10,940 nucleotides of DNA. It comes from Actinomycetales bacterium UBA1416. Its GTDB lineage: Bacteria > Actinomycetota > Actinomycetes > Actinomycetales > Actinomycetaceae. Where the stretch lies: positions 1 to 10,940 of the forward strand of contig DBPQ01000031.1 of NCBI GenBank assembly GCA_002304945.1, written 5' to 3'. The position numbers were made by a program, and so were the translations under genes. Every line of letters starts with the position of its first letter. The first letter of the stretch is position 1. This document shows positions 1-7,104 of the stretch, one piece after another. A model generated the notes under the pieces. The model was not told the origin of the DNA. It did no database searches and saw nothing but the letters and a program-made list of their open reading frames with translations.

Positions 1-60
1 GTGGGGGTGGCGCCGTCGTCGGGCCGCGAGGGTAGCGTGCCGGGAAACAGGAGGGTGACG

Positions 61-714
61 ATGGCGAAGACCGATGACGACTTCTCGCTCGTGGTGGGCG
101 ACGACGGGCTGGCGCGGCCGGCGTGGGCGGCGACCGACCCGCTGCTGCGGGAGTACTACGACACCGAGTGGGGCATGCCCGTGCGGGACGAGCGCGGGGT
201 GTTCGAGCGGCTCAGCCTGGAGGTGTTCCAGGCGGGGCTCTCGTGGGGGACGATGCTGCGGAAGCGGGAGGCGTTCCGGGCGGCGTTCGACGGCTTCGAC
301 CCGGACGTGGTGGCGGGGTACGGACCGGACGACGTGGAGCGGTTGATGGGGGACGCGGCCATCATCCGCAACCACCGGAAGATCCTCGCCACGATCACGA
401 ACGCGCAGGCCACGGTGGCGTTGCGGGAGGCCGACGACGTCGTCGGCGGGCTGGCGGGGCTGTTCTGGTCGTTCCAGCCTGACGTCACGCCGATGCCGCG
501 GACCGGCGCGGAGGTGCCGTCCGAGACTGCGGAGTCGGCGGCGCTGGCGAGGGAGTTGCGGGCGCGAGGGTTCACGTTCGTGGGGCCGGTCAACGTGTTC
601 GCGTGCATGGCGGCGATGGGGATCGTGGACACGCACATCGTGGGGAGTCACCGGCGCGGGCGCTCGGGGCTGTGGACGCGAACGGGACGACGGCGGCGCT
701 TGAAGGGAGGTTGA
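61..714 (+). CDS. tag: DNA-3-methyladenine glycosylase I (Tag family), zinc-site variant
   Basis: This base-excision repair enzyme removes 3-methyladenine from alkylated DNA in the cytoplasm. The 217-aa product aligns by eye with E. coli Tag throughout: DPLLREYYDTEWGMP (26-40), EVFQAGLSW (54-62, with the catalytic-pocket Glu54 and Trp62), a helix-hairpin-helix-like region around 90-120, and FTFVGP...DTHIVGS near the end. The family's zinc 'snap' uses two Cys and two His. Here the positions matching E. coli Cys4, His17 and Cys179 are Pro20, Tyr33 and Ser196, and only His192 remains, so zinc binding is probably lost. I chose ATG 61 because AGGAGGG at 49-55 lies 5 nt upstream; an in-frame GTG at 1 is possible but has no such support. 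A TAGCGT at 33-38 could be the -10 box. The stop codon lies inside the promoter/inverted repeat of the next gene. Confidence 0.9.
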   Translation: MAKTDDDFSLVVGDDGLARPAWAATDPLLREYYDTEWGMPVRDERGVFERLSLEVFQAGLSWGTMLRKREAFRAAFDGFDPDVVAGYGPDDVERLMGDAAIIRNHRKILATITNAQATVALREADDVVGGLAGLFWSFQPDVTPMPRTGAEVPSETAESAALARELRARGFTFVGPVNVFACMAAMGIVDTHIVGSHRRGRSGLWTRTGRRRRLKGG

Positions 715-735
715 CCAAGGGAGGTTGGTCAACCT
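708..735. repeat. Perfect 11-bp inverted repeat, likely operator of the antitoxin-toxin pair
   Basis: AGGTTGACCAA (708-718) and its exact reverse complement TTGGTCAACCT (725-735) are separated by 6 nt. It covers the tag stop codon and lies over the putative -35 box and up to the first base of the -10 box of the antitoxin gene. Phd-family antitoxins commonly bind palindromes at their own promoter, so I infer an autoregulatory operator. A short direct repeat, GGGAGGTTG at 705-713 and 719-727, overlaps it. As RNA it could also form a hairpin at the 3' end of tag, but no T-tract follows. Confidence 0.6.
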
Positions 736-746
736 AGCCTGATGGG
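711..746 (+). promoter_or_regulatory. Putative leaderless promoter of the antitoxin-toxin operon
   Basis: TTGACC (711-716) is a near-consensus -35 box. After an 18-bp spacer comes TAGCCT (735-740), which fits the actinobacterial TAnnnT -10 pattern. Six bases later is the ATG at 747, so transcription would start at or next to the start codon. No Shine-Dalgarno sequence lies at a usable distance from 747, which agrees with leaderless translation. The inverted repeat at 708-735 sits across this promoter. Confidence 0.55.
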
Positions 747-977
747 ATGGAGCGAGTGGTGAAGGTGCAGGAGGCGAAGACCCACCTCTCGGCGCTGCTG
801 GCCGAGGTGGAGGCAGGAGCGGAGTTCGTCATTGCCCGAGGCAATGTCCCGGTGGCGCGTCTGGTGCCGGTCACGAGCGGTGAGCAGCGCCGCGAACTCG
901 GATTCGTCCCGGTCACGTTCCCGGACTCCTTCTTCGACGAACTCCCCCCGGAAGAGCTTGAGGCGTGGGAGGGATGA
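747..977 (+). CDS. Type II antitoxin, Phd/YefM family
   Basis: The 76-aa protein is a labile DNA-binding antitoxin expected to bind and inhibit the PIN toxin encoded next. The N-terminal two thirds has the Phd/YefM pattern: VQEAKTHLSALLAEVEAG (7-24), then FVIARGNVPVARLVPV (27-42). The acidic C-terminal tail, with FFDELPPEELEAWEG (62-76), matches the toxin-binding tail usual in Phd partners of PIN toxins. I chose ATG 747 because the start of the conserved fold follows at once and the -10 box is 6 bp upstream; GTG codons at 756 and 759 are alternatives. The gene overlaps the toxin start by 4 bp (ATGA), so the two are translationally coupled and antitoxin is made first. Autoregulation through the 708-735 palindrome is inferred. 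Confidence 0.88.
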   Translation: MERVVKVQEAKTHLSALLAEVEAGAEFVIARGNVPVARLVPVTSGEQRRELGFVPVTFPDSFFDELPPEELEAWEG

Positions 978-1369
978 CCTCCACCTTCCTGTTGGACACC
1001 CACGCGCTGATCTGGGCCCTGACCGAGCCCGACCGCCTCAGTGACGGGGCGCGGGAGGTGATCGAGTCCCCCCGGGTGCAGCTCGTGGTCTCTGCAGTGT
1101 CGGCGTGGGAGATCGCCACGAAAGCCCGCCGCGGGCGGATGCCCGAGGCGGAGGTGGTCCTCGCTGCCTACTCGCGCCACATCAGGCGGCTTCGAGCGCA
1201 GGAGGTGCCCATCACGACGGAACATGCCCTGGTCTCGGGCGGCCTCGACTGGGACCACCACGACCCCTTCGACCGGATGCTCGCCGCGCAGGCGATCCTC
1301 GAGGGGTGGACGCTCGTGACGCGGGACCGCGCGTTCTCCAGGCTGACCGGGCTCGAAACGCTCTGGTGA
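974..1369 (+). CDS. vapC: PIN-domain ribonuclease toxin, VapC family
   Basis: The 131-aa PIN-domain toxin is predicted to cleave RNA when freed from its antitoxin. The acidic active-site residues are visible: Asp8 in FLLDTHALIW, Glu46 in SAWEIATK, Asp100 in HDPFDRMLAAQA, and Asp118 in VTRDRAF. The SAWEI and DPFDRMLAAQA signatures fit the PIN subgroup usually paired with Phd rather than VapB antitoxins, as here. ATG 974 overlaps the antitoxin stop (ATGA) and begins directly at the first PIN strand; an in-frame GTG at 965 would add three residues. The gene looks intact, with all acidic residues kept. Its 3' end lies 5 bp from the stop codon of the oppositely oriented nuclease gene, with no obvious terminator between them. 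Confidence 0.9.
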   Translation: MTSTFLLDTHALIWALTEPDRLSDGAREVIESPRVQLVVSAVSAWEIATKARRGRMPEAEVVLAAYSRHIRRLRAQEVPITTEHALVSGGLDWDHHDPFDRMLAAQAILEGWTLVTRDRAFSRLTGLETLW

Positions 1370-1374
1370 CGCCC

Positions 1375-2109
1375 CTACAGTTTCCGGATCCGCCCCGACT
1401 CCACCTCGTAGAGGTCCACATTGCGTTCCGCCACGAGTTCCATGGCGTCGTCGATGATCTGGGCAATCGGGACCTCTCGGTCGGGTGAGTTCACCTCGAA
1501 GGCGTGTACCGATGGACTCTCCGGATCGGTGTCGATGGTGAGGAGGTAGAGACGCTCGAACTGCTCCTCGCGCCCTGCCGGATCCGGTCGGCGGGTGAAC
1601 AGGCGTGTTCGCGGGAACGCGTTCGCGAAGGTCGACTTCCTCCGCTCAGTTCCGTCGCGAGTGGCACCGACGTCGAGGAAGAGGAGCCCGATCAGCACGG
1701 CATATGGGAAGCGGCGGTGGAGGGTCACGGCCTCGATGAGCATGTCTCCACGCCGGTTCACGAGGTTCTTCTGGAAGTTCTTGCTGGCGCTATCCCGGAA
1801 CATGATGGTCTTCACGCTTGCCGCCAGGATGAGGCCCGATTCCTCGGTTGCCCACGTGACGTCCACCTTCTTGGCGCCGATTCCCCCGGCCAGGCGTCGT
1901 TCGCTTCCGGAACTCTTGGAGCCCTCCGAACTCGACGGCATCACACCCTCCATGCCGCGATCCCGAAACTCGGACGCGATCGCCAGCGCAAGGGCATTGG
2001 ACAGCCGATTGTTGTACGGAGCCTTGACCTCGCGACGAGCGGAATCCGGAGGCTTCGGCCCTGCCTCCAGGATCGCCTTGATCAAGCGCTCGCCGATGCT
2101 CTCAGCCAC
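1375..2109 (-). CDS. Putative restriction endonuclease of an R-M pair (PD-(D/E)XK-like)
   Basis: The 244-aa protein is encoded directly downstream of an adenine methyltransferase, which is the main reason to call it a restriction nuclease. A possible core is KKVDVTW (Asp83) followed by a strand, LILAASVKT, with Lys100. This resembles the D...xK pair of PD-(D/E)XK enzymes, but Ser98 stands where Glu or Asp is usual. A block NLVNRRGDMLIEAVTLHRRFPYAVL (about 115-139, written as separate motifs NRRGDMLIEA and LHRRFPYAVL) looks strongly conserved, with Glu126 as a candidate extra acid. I do not recognise the exact family or the recognition site. I chose GTG 2109: it overlaps the methyltransferase stop by 8 bp and has GGAAGG 9 nt upstream. 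The frame is open further upstream, but that part is only the shadow of the methyltransferase gene. Confidence 0.6.
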   Translation of the reverse strand: MAESIGERLIKAILEAGPKPPDSARREVKAPYNNRLSNALALAIASEFRDRGMEGVMPSSSEGSKSSGSERRLAGGIGAKKVDVTWATEESGLILAASVKTIMFRDSASKNFQKNLVNRRGDMLIEAVTLHRRFPYAVLIGLLFLDVGATRDGTERRKSTFANAFPRTRLFTRRPDPAGREEQFERLYLLTIDTDPESPSVHAFEVNSPDREVPIAQIIDDAMELVAERNVDLYEVESGRIRKL

Positions 2110-3778
2110 GTCCCCGAGCCTTCCGTCGCGCTTCCAACAGATTCCGCGCATCGCGCATGGCTGCGATCTCCCGCCGCGAGAGACGCGCTCCTCCGCCCAG
2201 GAGGACGTCGTCCACGAGGGTCGCCGCCTCGCCGAGTCGTGCAGAGAGCAGAAGGTCCTCCACGCGAGGAACCAGCATCCGAAGGTCGTCCGCCACGGCA
2301 TCGATCAACGCGGGAGAAGGCATTGGCCAGGCGTCCGCCTCCCTCGGTTCAATCTTGAGTACGCCGCCTCCGTATGCACGGCCCACCAGCTCGGCACCGA
2401 GCATCGTGATCGAGTTCAGTGCCGCGATCGGCAGCAGCTCAGCGCCCAGAGATCTGAACCCCCCACCCAGGTACACGCCGTGCACGCTGTTGACAGCCCA
2501 TGCCCGGGCGTCGTTGGAGCACAGGCGGGCGGTGTCCGCGTTCATGTAGGTGAGGAACAGGTCGGGTGGCCGTTTCGGTGCGGGGAGAGGCACCCGCCAC
2601 CATGGCTTGCGGACCCTGCATTTGTAGGCTTGGTCAACCGCGGTGGCTTCTCCGGCGGTGATGTAGGCCTCCGCTGCGGAGGAGAGCGGGAGTTCGGGAC
2701 GGAACAGCCGCGTGGGCGCGCCGTTCCTGCCGATCTGGTCCAGGTACTCAGCCGTCAGCCGCAACCGCCGGAGGTGCGAGGATCCCGGGGGAGACACGCG
2801 GACGGTGTCGACATCGGTCATCCCGAGGTCCTCTGCACGCGCGGGTGGGAGAGTGAAGAACTTGTTGTTGCCCGTGACGATGCCGAGCGTTGTGTCACCC
2901 CACGCGGAGAGCGTCGTCATGTCTTCGGACGCGAGGACCTGCTGGTAGGCGACCAGTGCCTCGTCTCCCAGAAAGGCGTCGGACCACTTCTCCGAAGGGT
3001 CGGAGGGCCGCCAGGTCCGCGGACTCAGCACGCCGCGGAGGGCAGCCGCGTCGCGGGCCTCGAACAGGTCGAAGTGATCGGTGCCGGGACCATCGGGATG
3101 GTGGCCATCAGCGAGGACCAGCACGACCTCCTCCTGGACATCCGGCCCGAACACCCTCTCGACGAAGTGCACGAGTTGCACCGAGGAGAACCGTTGCAGG
3201 AGGAACGACCGCACGGGCGCCGCGTAGTTCACCGTGAGCAATTCGGCCGGAACCACCATGCCCAGGCGGCCGCCGTCCTTCAGGAACAGGACGGCGTGGA
3301 CGAGGAAGGCGGCCCACGAGGATGCGAGTCCCGACAGTGCCACGCCGGCGCCGAGCGCGGCGGCACGGGCTCGCGCCCGCGCGGAGCCGGTGAACGCCTG
3401 ATAGCGGACGAACGGCGGGTTCCCGACCACGACGTCAAAAGCCGGCAGAGCGGCTCGCTCGAAGAAGTCCCCAACCGAGATACGGGCTTCGAGGCCGTGA
3501 GAGGTGAGGCGCGCCTGAGCTGCTCGAACAGAGGCCTCGTGGAGGTCCGCGCCATGGAGATCCGGGGCGAGGTCACCCATCCCGCGGAGTCGACGACCGG
3601 CCGCGAGCAGGAACACGGCCTCTCCGCACGAGGGCTCGAGGACCGAGTCCCCGGGTGCGCGAATCGCCCAATTGACGAGGAACTCGGCGATCTCCGGCGG
3701 GGTGAAGAAGGCACCGCGGGCCTTGCGTGCCTCGGCGGTGTCGAAAGTCATGAGACCAGTCTGCACGTACTCCGGCAT
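2102..3778 (-). CDS. N6-adenine DNA methyltransferase of a type II-like R-M system
   Basis: The 558-aa protein transfers a methyl group from S-adenosylmethionine to adenine in DNA and should protect the host from the nuclease encoded next. Motifs run in the order of gamma-type, TaqI/Eco57I-like enzymes: motif X GAFFTPPEIAEFL (22-34), motif I VLEPSCGEAVFLL (46-58) for SAM, motif IV NPPF (120-123) for catalysis, then a long C-terminal target-recognition part with TGNNKFFTL (302-310) and RKPWWRVP. ATG 3778 was chosen because AGAGGA lies 8 nt upstream; an in-frame GTG at 3835 would add 19 unconvincing residues and has no ribosome-binding site. Codon third positions look somewhat less GC-biased than in the neighbours, as expected for an acquired module; I did not compute this. 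The specificity cannot be read from the sequence. Confidence 0.88.
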   Translation of the reverse strand: MPEYVQTGLMTFDTAEARKARGAFFTPPEIAEFLVNWAIRAPGDSVLEPSCGEAVFLLAAGRRLRGMGDLAPDLHGADLHEASVRAAQARLTSHGLEARISVGDFFERAALPAFDVVVGNPPFVRYQAFTGSARARARAAALGAGVALSGLASSWAAFLVHAVLFLKDGGRLGMVVPAELLTVNYAAPVRSFLLQRFSSVQLVHFVERVFGPDVQEEVVLVLADGHHPDGPGTDHFDLFEARDAAALRGVLSPRTWRPSDPSEKWSDAFLGDEALVAYQQVLASEDMTTLSAWGDTTLGIVTGNNKFFTLPPARAEDLGMTDVDTVRVSPPGSSHLRRLRLTAEYLDQIGRNGAPTRLFRPELPLSSAAEAYITAGEATAVDQAYKCRVRKPWWRVPLPAPKRPPDLFLTYMNADTARLCSNDARAWAVNSVHGVYLGGGFRSLGAELLPIAALNSITMLGAELVGRAYGGGVLKIEPREADAWPMPSPALIDAVADDLRMLVPRVEDLLLSARLGEAATLVDDVLLGGGARLSRREIAAMRDARNLLEARRKARGRG

Positions 3779-3839
3779 GGCGGCTGTCCTCTCTCCGGCG
3801 GGTTGAGGTCCGATCATCTCGCCGACCGCTGACACGATG

Positions 3840-3869
3840 AGGGCCCGGGTGGAATCCCACCCGGGCCCT
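3840..3869 (-). terminator. Strong hairpin terminator after the mannitol/dehydrogenase operon
   Basis: GGGCCCGGGTGG (3841-3852) and CCACCCGGGCCC (3857-3868) are perfect reverse complements around a 4-nt AATC loop. One more A-T pair (3840/3869) makes 13 bp. It lies about 40 nt beyond the dehydrogenase stop codon on the minus strand. No T-run follows, which is common for terminators in GC-rich actinobacteria. It would shield the methyltransferase gene from read-through. Confidence 0.75.
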
Positions 3870-3878
3870 GGTATCGCG

Positions 3879-3916
3879 GTGAGCCGTACGGCTCATCGCA
3901 GTGAGCCCTACGGCTC
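3879..3916. repeat. Two tandem GAGCC-TACGGCTC palindromes at the dehydrogenase stop codon
   Basis: GTGAGCCGTACGGCTC (3879-3894) is repeated with one change as GTGAGCCCTACGGCTC (3901-3916). The first copy contains a perfect 16-bp palindrome (3880-3895); the second is a hairpin-like GAGCC...GGCTC that includes the dehydrogenase stop codon. With the 3840-3869 hairpin these make three dyad elements in a row at the operon's 3' end. They may be part of the terminator, a bound site, or a local duplication. Confidence 0.6.
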
Positions 3917-4954
3917 GACCGTCACCTTGATGGCCTCGCCCTTGGCCACGATGTCGAACGCCTCGAGGACGTTCTCCAGCGGGATGTGGCGGGTGATGAG
4001 GTCCTTGACCGGGACCTGGCCGGTCGAGATGTACTCGAGCGCCCGCTTGTTGTGGTCCGGGGAGGATCCGTTCGCCCCGTGGATGTGCAGCTGGCGGTAG
4101 TGCACCAGGTTGCTGTCGCACTTGATGAACGGGTCGTTCTTGGGCAGGCCGCCGAAGAACGAGATCCGGCCGTTGCGGGCCGCCATCGCGATGGCCTGCT
4201 CCTGCGTGACGTTCGCCGGGGTGGCGGTGATGATGACGTCCGCACCGCGGCCACCGGTCATCTCCAGGACCTTGGCGACCACGTCCTCCTGCGAGGAGTC
4301 GATGATCGCGTCCGGCTGGACGGCCTCGGCGGACATCTTCAGCCGCTCGGCGTTGATGTCCACGAGCACGATGGTGCCCACCTTGTGCACGCCGCGGGCG
4401 ATGCGGATGTGCATGCAGCCGATCGGGCCGGCGCCGAACACCACGGTGAAGTCGCCCTCCTCGATGCCGAGCTGCTCCTGGGCGTTGATCGCGCAGGCGA
4501 ACGGCTCGGCCGCTGAGGCCTCGTCATAGCCCACGTTCTCGGGGATCCGGTTGAGGCCGTCCACCTTGAGCACCTGCTCGGGGACGATCATGTACTCGGC
4601 GAAGCCGCCGTCGTACTGGTAGCCCACCGAGGTCTGGTTCTGGCAGACCTCCATCCAGCCCTTCTTGCACTCGTGGCACTCGCCGCAGGGCACGGCCGCG
4701 ATGGACTGCACGCGGTCCCCCACCTGGAAGCCACCGAGGGCCTCGGCGCCCACCTCCACCACCTCGCCGGCCACCTCGTGGCCCATCGTGGTGACGCGGG
4801 TGATGTTGACGTGCCCGTTCTTCATGATCTTGACGTCAGTGCCGCAGGTCGAGCAGTTCTTGACCTTGATCTTGACCTCCTTGGGGCCGCAGACCGGCTC
4901 CGGGATGTCCTCGACCTTCAGGTCGCCGGGGGCGTAGAAACGCAATGCCTTCAT
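3908..4954 (-). CDS. Zinc-dependent medium-chain alcohol/polyol dehydrogenase
   Basis: The 348-aa protein belongs to the medium-chain dehydrogenase/reductase family, with NAD(P)-dependent oxidation of a (poly)alcohol as its expected activity. Catalytic zinc ligands are Cys37 (STCGTD), His59-Glu60 (GHE) and Glu150 (AEPFAC). The structural zinc loop has Cys90, Cys93, Cys96 and Cys104. The Rossmann motif is GAGPIG (174-179), and Asp199 at the end of the next strand favours NAD over NADP. The shape fits sorbitol, threonine and galactitol-1-phosphate dehydrogenases. The start lies 2 bp after the mtlA stop, with GAGGA inside the mtlA end as ribosome-binding site, so it is cotranscribed and probably coupled. 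From that context I infer mannitol-1-phosphate or a related sugar-alcohol phosphate as substrate; mannitol-1-phosphate dehydrogenases usually belong to the unrelated long-chain MtlD family, so this remains untested. Confidence 0.9.
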   Translation of the reverse strand: MKALRFYAPGDLKVEDIPEPVCGPKEVKIKVKNCSTCGTDVKIMKNGHVNITRVTTMGHEVAGEVVEVGAEALGGFQVGDRVQSIAAVPCGECHECKKGWMEVCQNQTSVGYQYDGGFAEYMIVPEQVLKVDGLNRIPENVGYDEASAAEPFACAINAQEQLGIEEGDFTVVFGAGPIGCMHIRIARGVHKVGTIVLVDINAERLKMSAEAVQPDAIIDSSQEDVVAKVLEMTGGRGADVIITATPANVTQEQAIAMAARNGRISFFGGLPKNDPFIKCDSNLVHYRQLHIHGANGSSPDHNKRALEYISTGQVPVKDLITRHIPLENVLEAFDIVAKGEAIKVTVEP

Positions 4955-4956
4955 GG

Positions 4957-6972
4957 TCAGTCCTCTTCCGGTGCCAGGATGTCCAGCACCTCGTCGACGC
5001 TTGTGGTGGTACGGAGCCGCTCCGCCTTCGCGGGGTCGGCGAGCGCGGTGGCGAGCGCACCCAGGATGGCGATGTGCTCGTCGCTGTTGGAGGCGATCGG
5101 GATCACGACGTGGGCGGTCTTGCCATCCCAGTCGACACCGTCCGGGAACTGCAGGAACCCGAGCGCCGCCTTGGTGATGAACTCGCGCGACTCGTTGGTG
5201 CCGTGGGGGATCGCGACGCCGTTGCCCAGGAACGTGGACGTCTGCAGCTCACGCGCCAGCATGCCGTCGACGTACTGCGGGGTGGCGGCGCCGAGGGCCA
5301 CGAGCAGGCCACCGGACTGCCGGATCGCCTCGTCCTTGCTCACGGACGGCAGGCCGAGCTTGACGCCCTCGGGGTTCAGCACCCCACGCTCGAGGCGCTT
5401 CTTCGGGCGCCGGGGCCGAGCCGGAGCGGCGGCCGGTGCCGCAGCCGAGGCTGCCGACGACGCCGCCGCAGCGGCGACCGGGACGGCGGCCGGGGCCGCC
5501 GAGACCCCCGTCGCGCTGAGGGACAGGTTGTTCTTGATGGCGTCCTCGACCCGCGCGAAGGCGGGGTCGCCCATGTACTGGGAGAACGGCACGACGACCG
5601 CGTGCGGGTTCTTCTTCCGCGCCTGGTCCACGAGGCCCTCGTGGGTGAGGACCACCTGGGCGGAGTCGGGGATCCCGGCGACCGGCGTGTGGCGGACCTC
5701 GACGCCGTACTGCGCCAGCTTCTTGCGCATCGTGGAGGCGACCATCACGGAGGAGCCCATGCCGGCGTCGCAGGCGATGATGAGCTCGCGGACGTCCCCA
5801 CCGGAGACGACCGGCCCGCGGGCAGTGCCAGCGGTGGCGAGCGGCGCGGCGGACAGGGCGACGTCGTCGTCGAGGGCGCCGTCGTCGGAGAGCAGCTTCT
5901 TCTCGCCGCGGCCGAAGCCGAGCAGGAACGAACCGACCACGAAGGAGATCACGGCGCCCGTCCCGACCGTGGCAAGCATCGCCAGGAAACCGCCGCGGGG
6001 GGTGACGGCGAAGTAGGCGAAGATCGAGCCGGGGGAGGCCGGTGCCACGAGGCCCGCGTTCAGCGCGGTGCCGACGAAGAGGGCGGACATGCCGCCGGCG
6101 ATGGCCGCGAGGATCATCTTCGGCTTCATGAGGACGTACGGGAAGTAGATCTCGTGGATGCCGCCGAAGAAGTGGATGATGATCGCGCCGGGGGTGGAGG
6201 CCCGCAGCACGCGGGGGCCGAATAGGGCGAAGGCCGCGAGGATGCCGAGGCCGGGTCCGGGGTTGGACTCCACCATGAAGAGGATCGACTTGCCGACCTC
6301 GGCTGACTCGGCAGCGCCGAGCGGCGAGAGGACGCCGTGGTTGATCGCGTTGTTGAGGAACAGCACCTTCGCGGGTTCCACGAAGATGGAGGCGAGCGGC
6401 AGGAGGCCGTTGGAGACGAGGAAGTTCACGCCGTCGCCGAGCCAGGTGACGAGGGTCTCCACCACGGGGCCGATGGCCAGCTTGCCGAGGATGGCCATGC
6501 CCATGCCGAGGATGCCGAGCGAGAAGTTGTCGATCAGCATCTCGAAGCCGGCGGGCACCTTGCCCTCGATGGCCTGATCGGCCTTCTTCAGGACGTAGGC
6601 GGCGAGCGGGCCCATGATCATCGCGCCGAGGAACATCGGGATGTCAACGCCGACGATCACGCCCATCGTGGCGATCGCGCCGATGACCGCCCCGCGCTGG
6701 CCGTGCACCATGCGGCCACCGGTGTAGCCGATGAGGAGGGGCAGGAGGTAGGTGATCATCGGGCCCACGAGGCTGGCCAGGCCCTCGTTCGGCGTCCACC
6801 CGGTGGGGATGAACAGGGCCGTGATCAGGCCCCATGCGATGAAGGCCCCGATGTTGGGCATGATCATTCCGGCGAGGTAGCCGCCGAACTTCTGTATCCG
6901 TGCACGGATGCCGGGTCCCTCGAGGTTCTTGTTGACCTTCGCGTCTGGTAGCGCTACTGTCGTGCTACTCAC
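4957..6972 (-). CDS. mtlA: PTS mannitol permease, fused IICBA
   Basis: This inner-membrane transporter takes up mannitol and phosphorylates it to mannitol-1-phosphate using phosphate from HPr. The 671-aa protein has the full C-B-A order. Multi-spanning IIC covers about 25-355, with NNAINHGVLSPLG (207-219) and the substrate-site signature GGIHEIYFPYVL (270-281). IIB covers about 395-483, with phosphorylated Cys401 in IIACDAGMGSS. An Ala/Pro-rich linker spans about 484-525. IIA covers about 528-671, with phosphorylated His590 in GVAIPHG. E. coli MtlA has 637 residues; the extra length is mostly linker. The start is GTG 6972, with AGCAGG a few bases upstream. No HPr, enzyme I or mtlD is in the window. 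The gene heads an operon with the dehydrogenase and has its own control region (7067-7138). Confidence 0.95.
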   Translation of the reverse strand: MSSTTVALPDAKVNKNLEGPGIRARIQKFGGYLAGMIMPNIGAFIAWGLITALFIPTGWTPNEGLASLVGPMITYLLPLLIGYTGGRMVHGQRGAVIGAIATMGVIVGVDIPMFLGAMIMGPLAAYVLKKADQAIEGKVPAGFEMLIDNFSLGILGMGMAILGKLAIGPVVETLVTWLGDGVNFLVSNGLLPLASIFVEPAKVLFLNNAINHGVLSPLGAAESAEVGKSILFMVESNPGPGLGILAAFALFGPRVLRASTPGAIIIHFFGGIHEIYFPYVLMKPKMILAAIAGGMSALFVGTALNAGLVAPASPGSIFAYFAVTPRGGFLAMLATVGTGAVISFVVGSFLLGFGRGEKKLLSDDGALDDDVALSAAPLATAGTARGPVVSGGDVRELIIACDAGMGSSVMVASTMRKKLAQYGVEVRHTPVAGIPDSAQVVLTHEGLVDQARKKNPHAVVVPFSQYMGDPAFARVEDAIKNNLSLSATGVSAAPAAVPVAAAAASSAASAAAPAAAPARPRRPKKRLERGVLNPEGVKLGLPSVSKDEAIRQSGGLLVALGAATPQYVDGMLARELQTSTFLGNGVAIPHGTNESREFITKAALGFLQFPDGVDWDGKTAHVVIPIASNSDEHIAILGALATALADPAKAERLRTTTSVDEVLDILAPEED

Positions 6973-7066
6973 GTCACCTGCTCTCTTCTGACGTCGTGAT
7001 CGGGAGGTCCACTCGGTTGCGTGTGGTTTTTGGTTTGAGTCCGTGGGTATTGCTGCGTTTCAACCC

Positions 7067-7095
7067 AGTGTGGGGGAGAAACTCACATGTGTCAA
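7067..7095 (-). promoter_or_regulatory. Putative mtlA promoter
   Basis: On the minus strand a consensus -35 TTGACA (7095-7090) is followed after 17 bp by CACACT (7072-7067), a weak -10. This would give a leader of roughly 90 nt before the mtlA GTG. The leader is unusually A-rich for this genome around 7025-7040. The -10 assignment is uncertain. Confidence 0.4.
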
Positions 7096-7104
7096 TACTA
7101 ACAG

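Noticed and set aside
1..60. GTG at position 1 as start of the glycosylase
   Set aside because: ATG 61 has a strong AGGAGGG at proper distance and fits the family's N-terminus; the extra 20 residues look random.
2110..2301. Upstream extension of the nuclease frame to 2301
   Set aside because: This part lies wholly inside the methyltransferase gene, has low-complexity content, and the GTG at 2109 has a suitable ribosome-binding site and the typical stop-start overlap.
1595..3832. A 745-residue open frame on the plus strand opposite the methyltransferase and nuclease genes
   Set aside because: It is antisense to two recognisable genes, has no family motifs and is Arg/Gly/His-rich, as expected for the complementary frame of GC-rich coding DNA.
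5420..5520. GC-rich repetitive tract inside mtlA
   Set aside because: It encodes the Ala/Pro-rich linker between the IIB and IIA domains and needs no other explanation.
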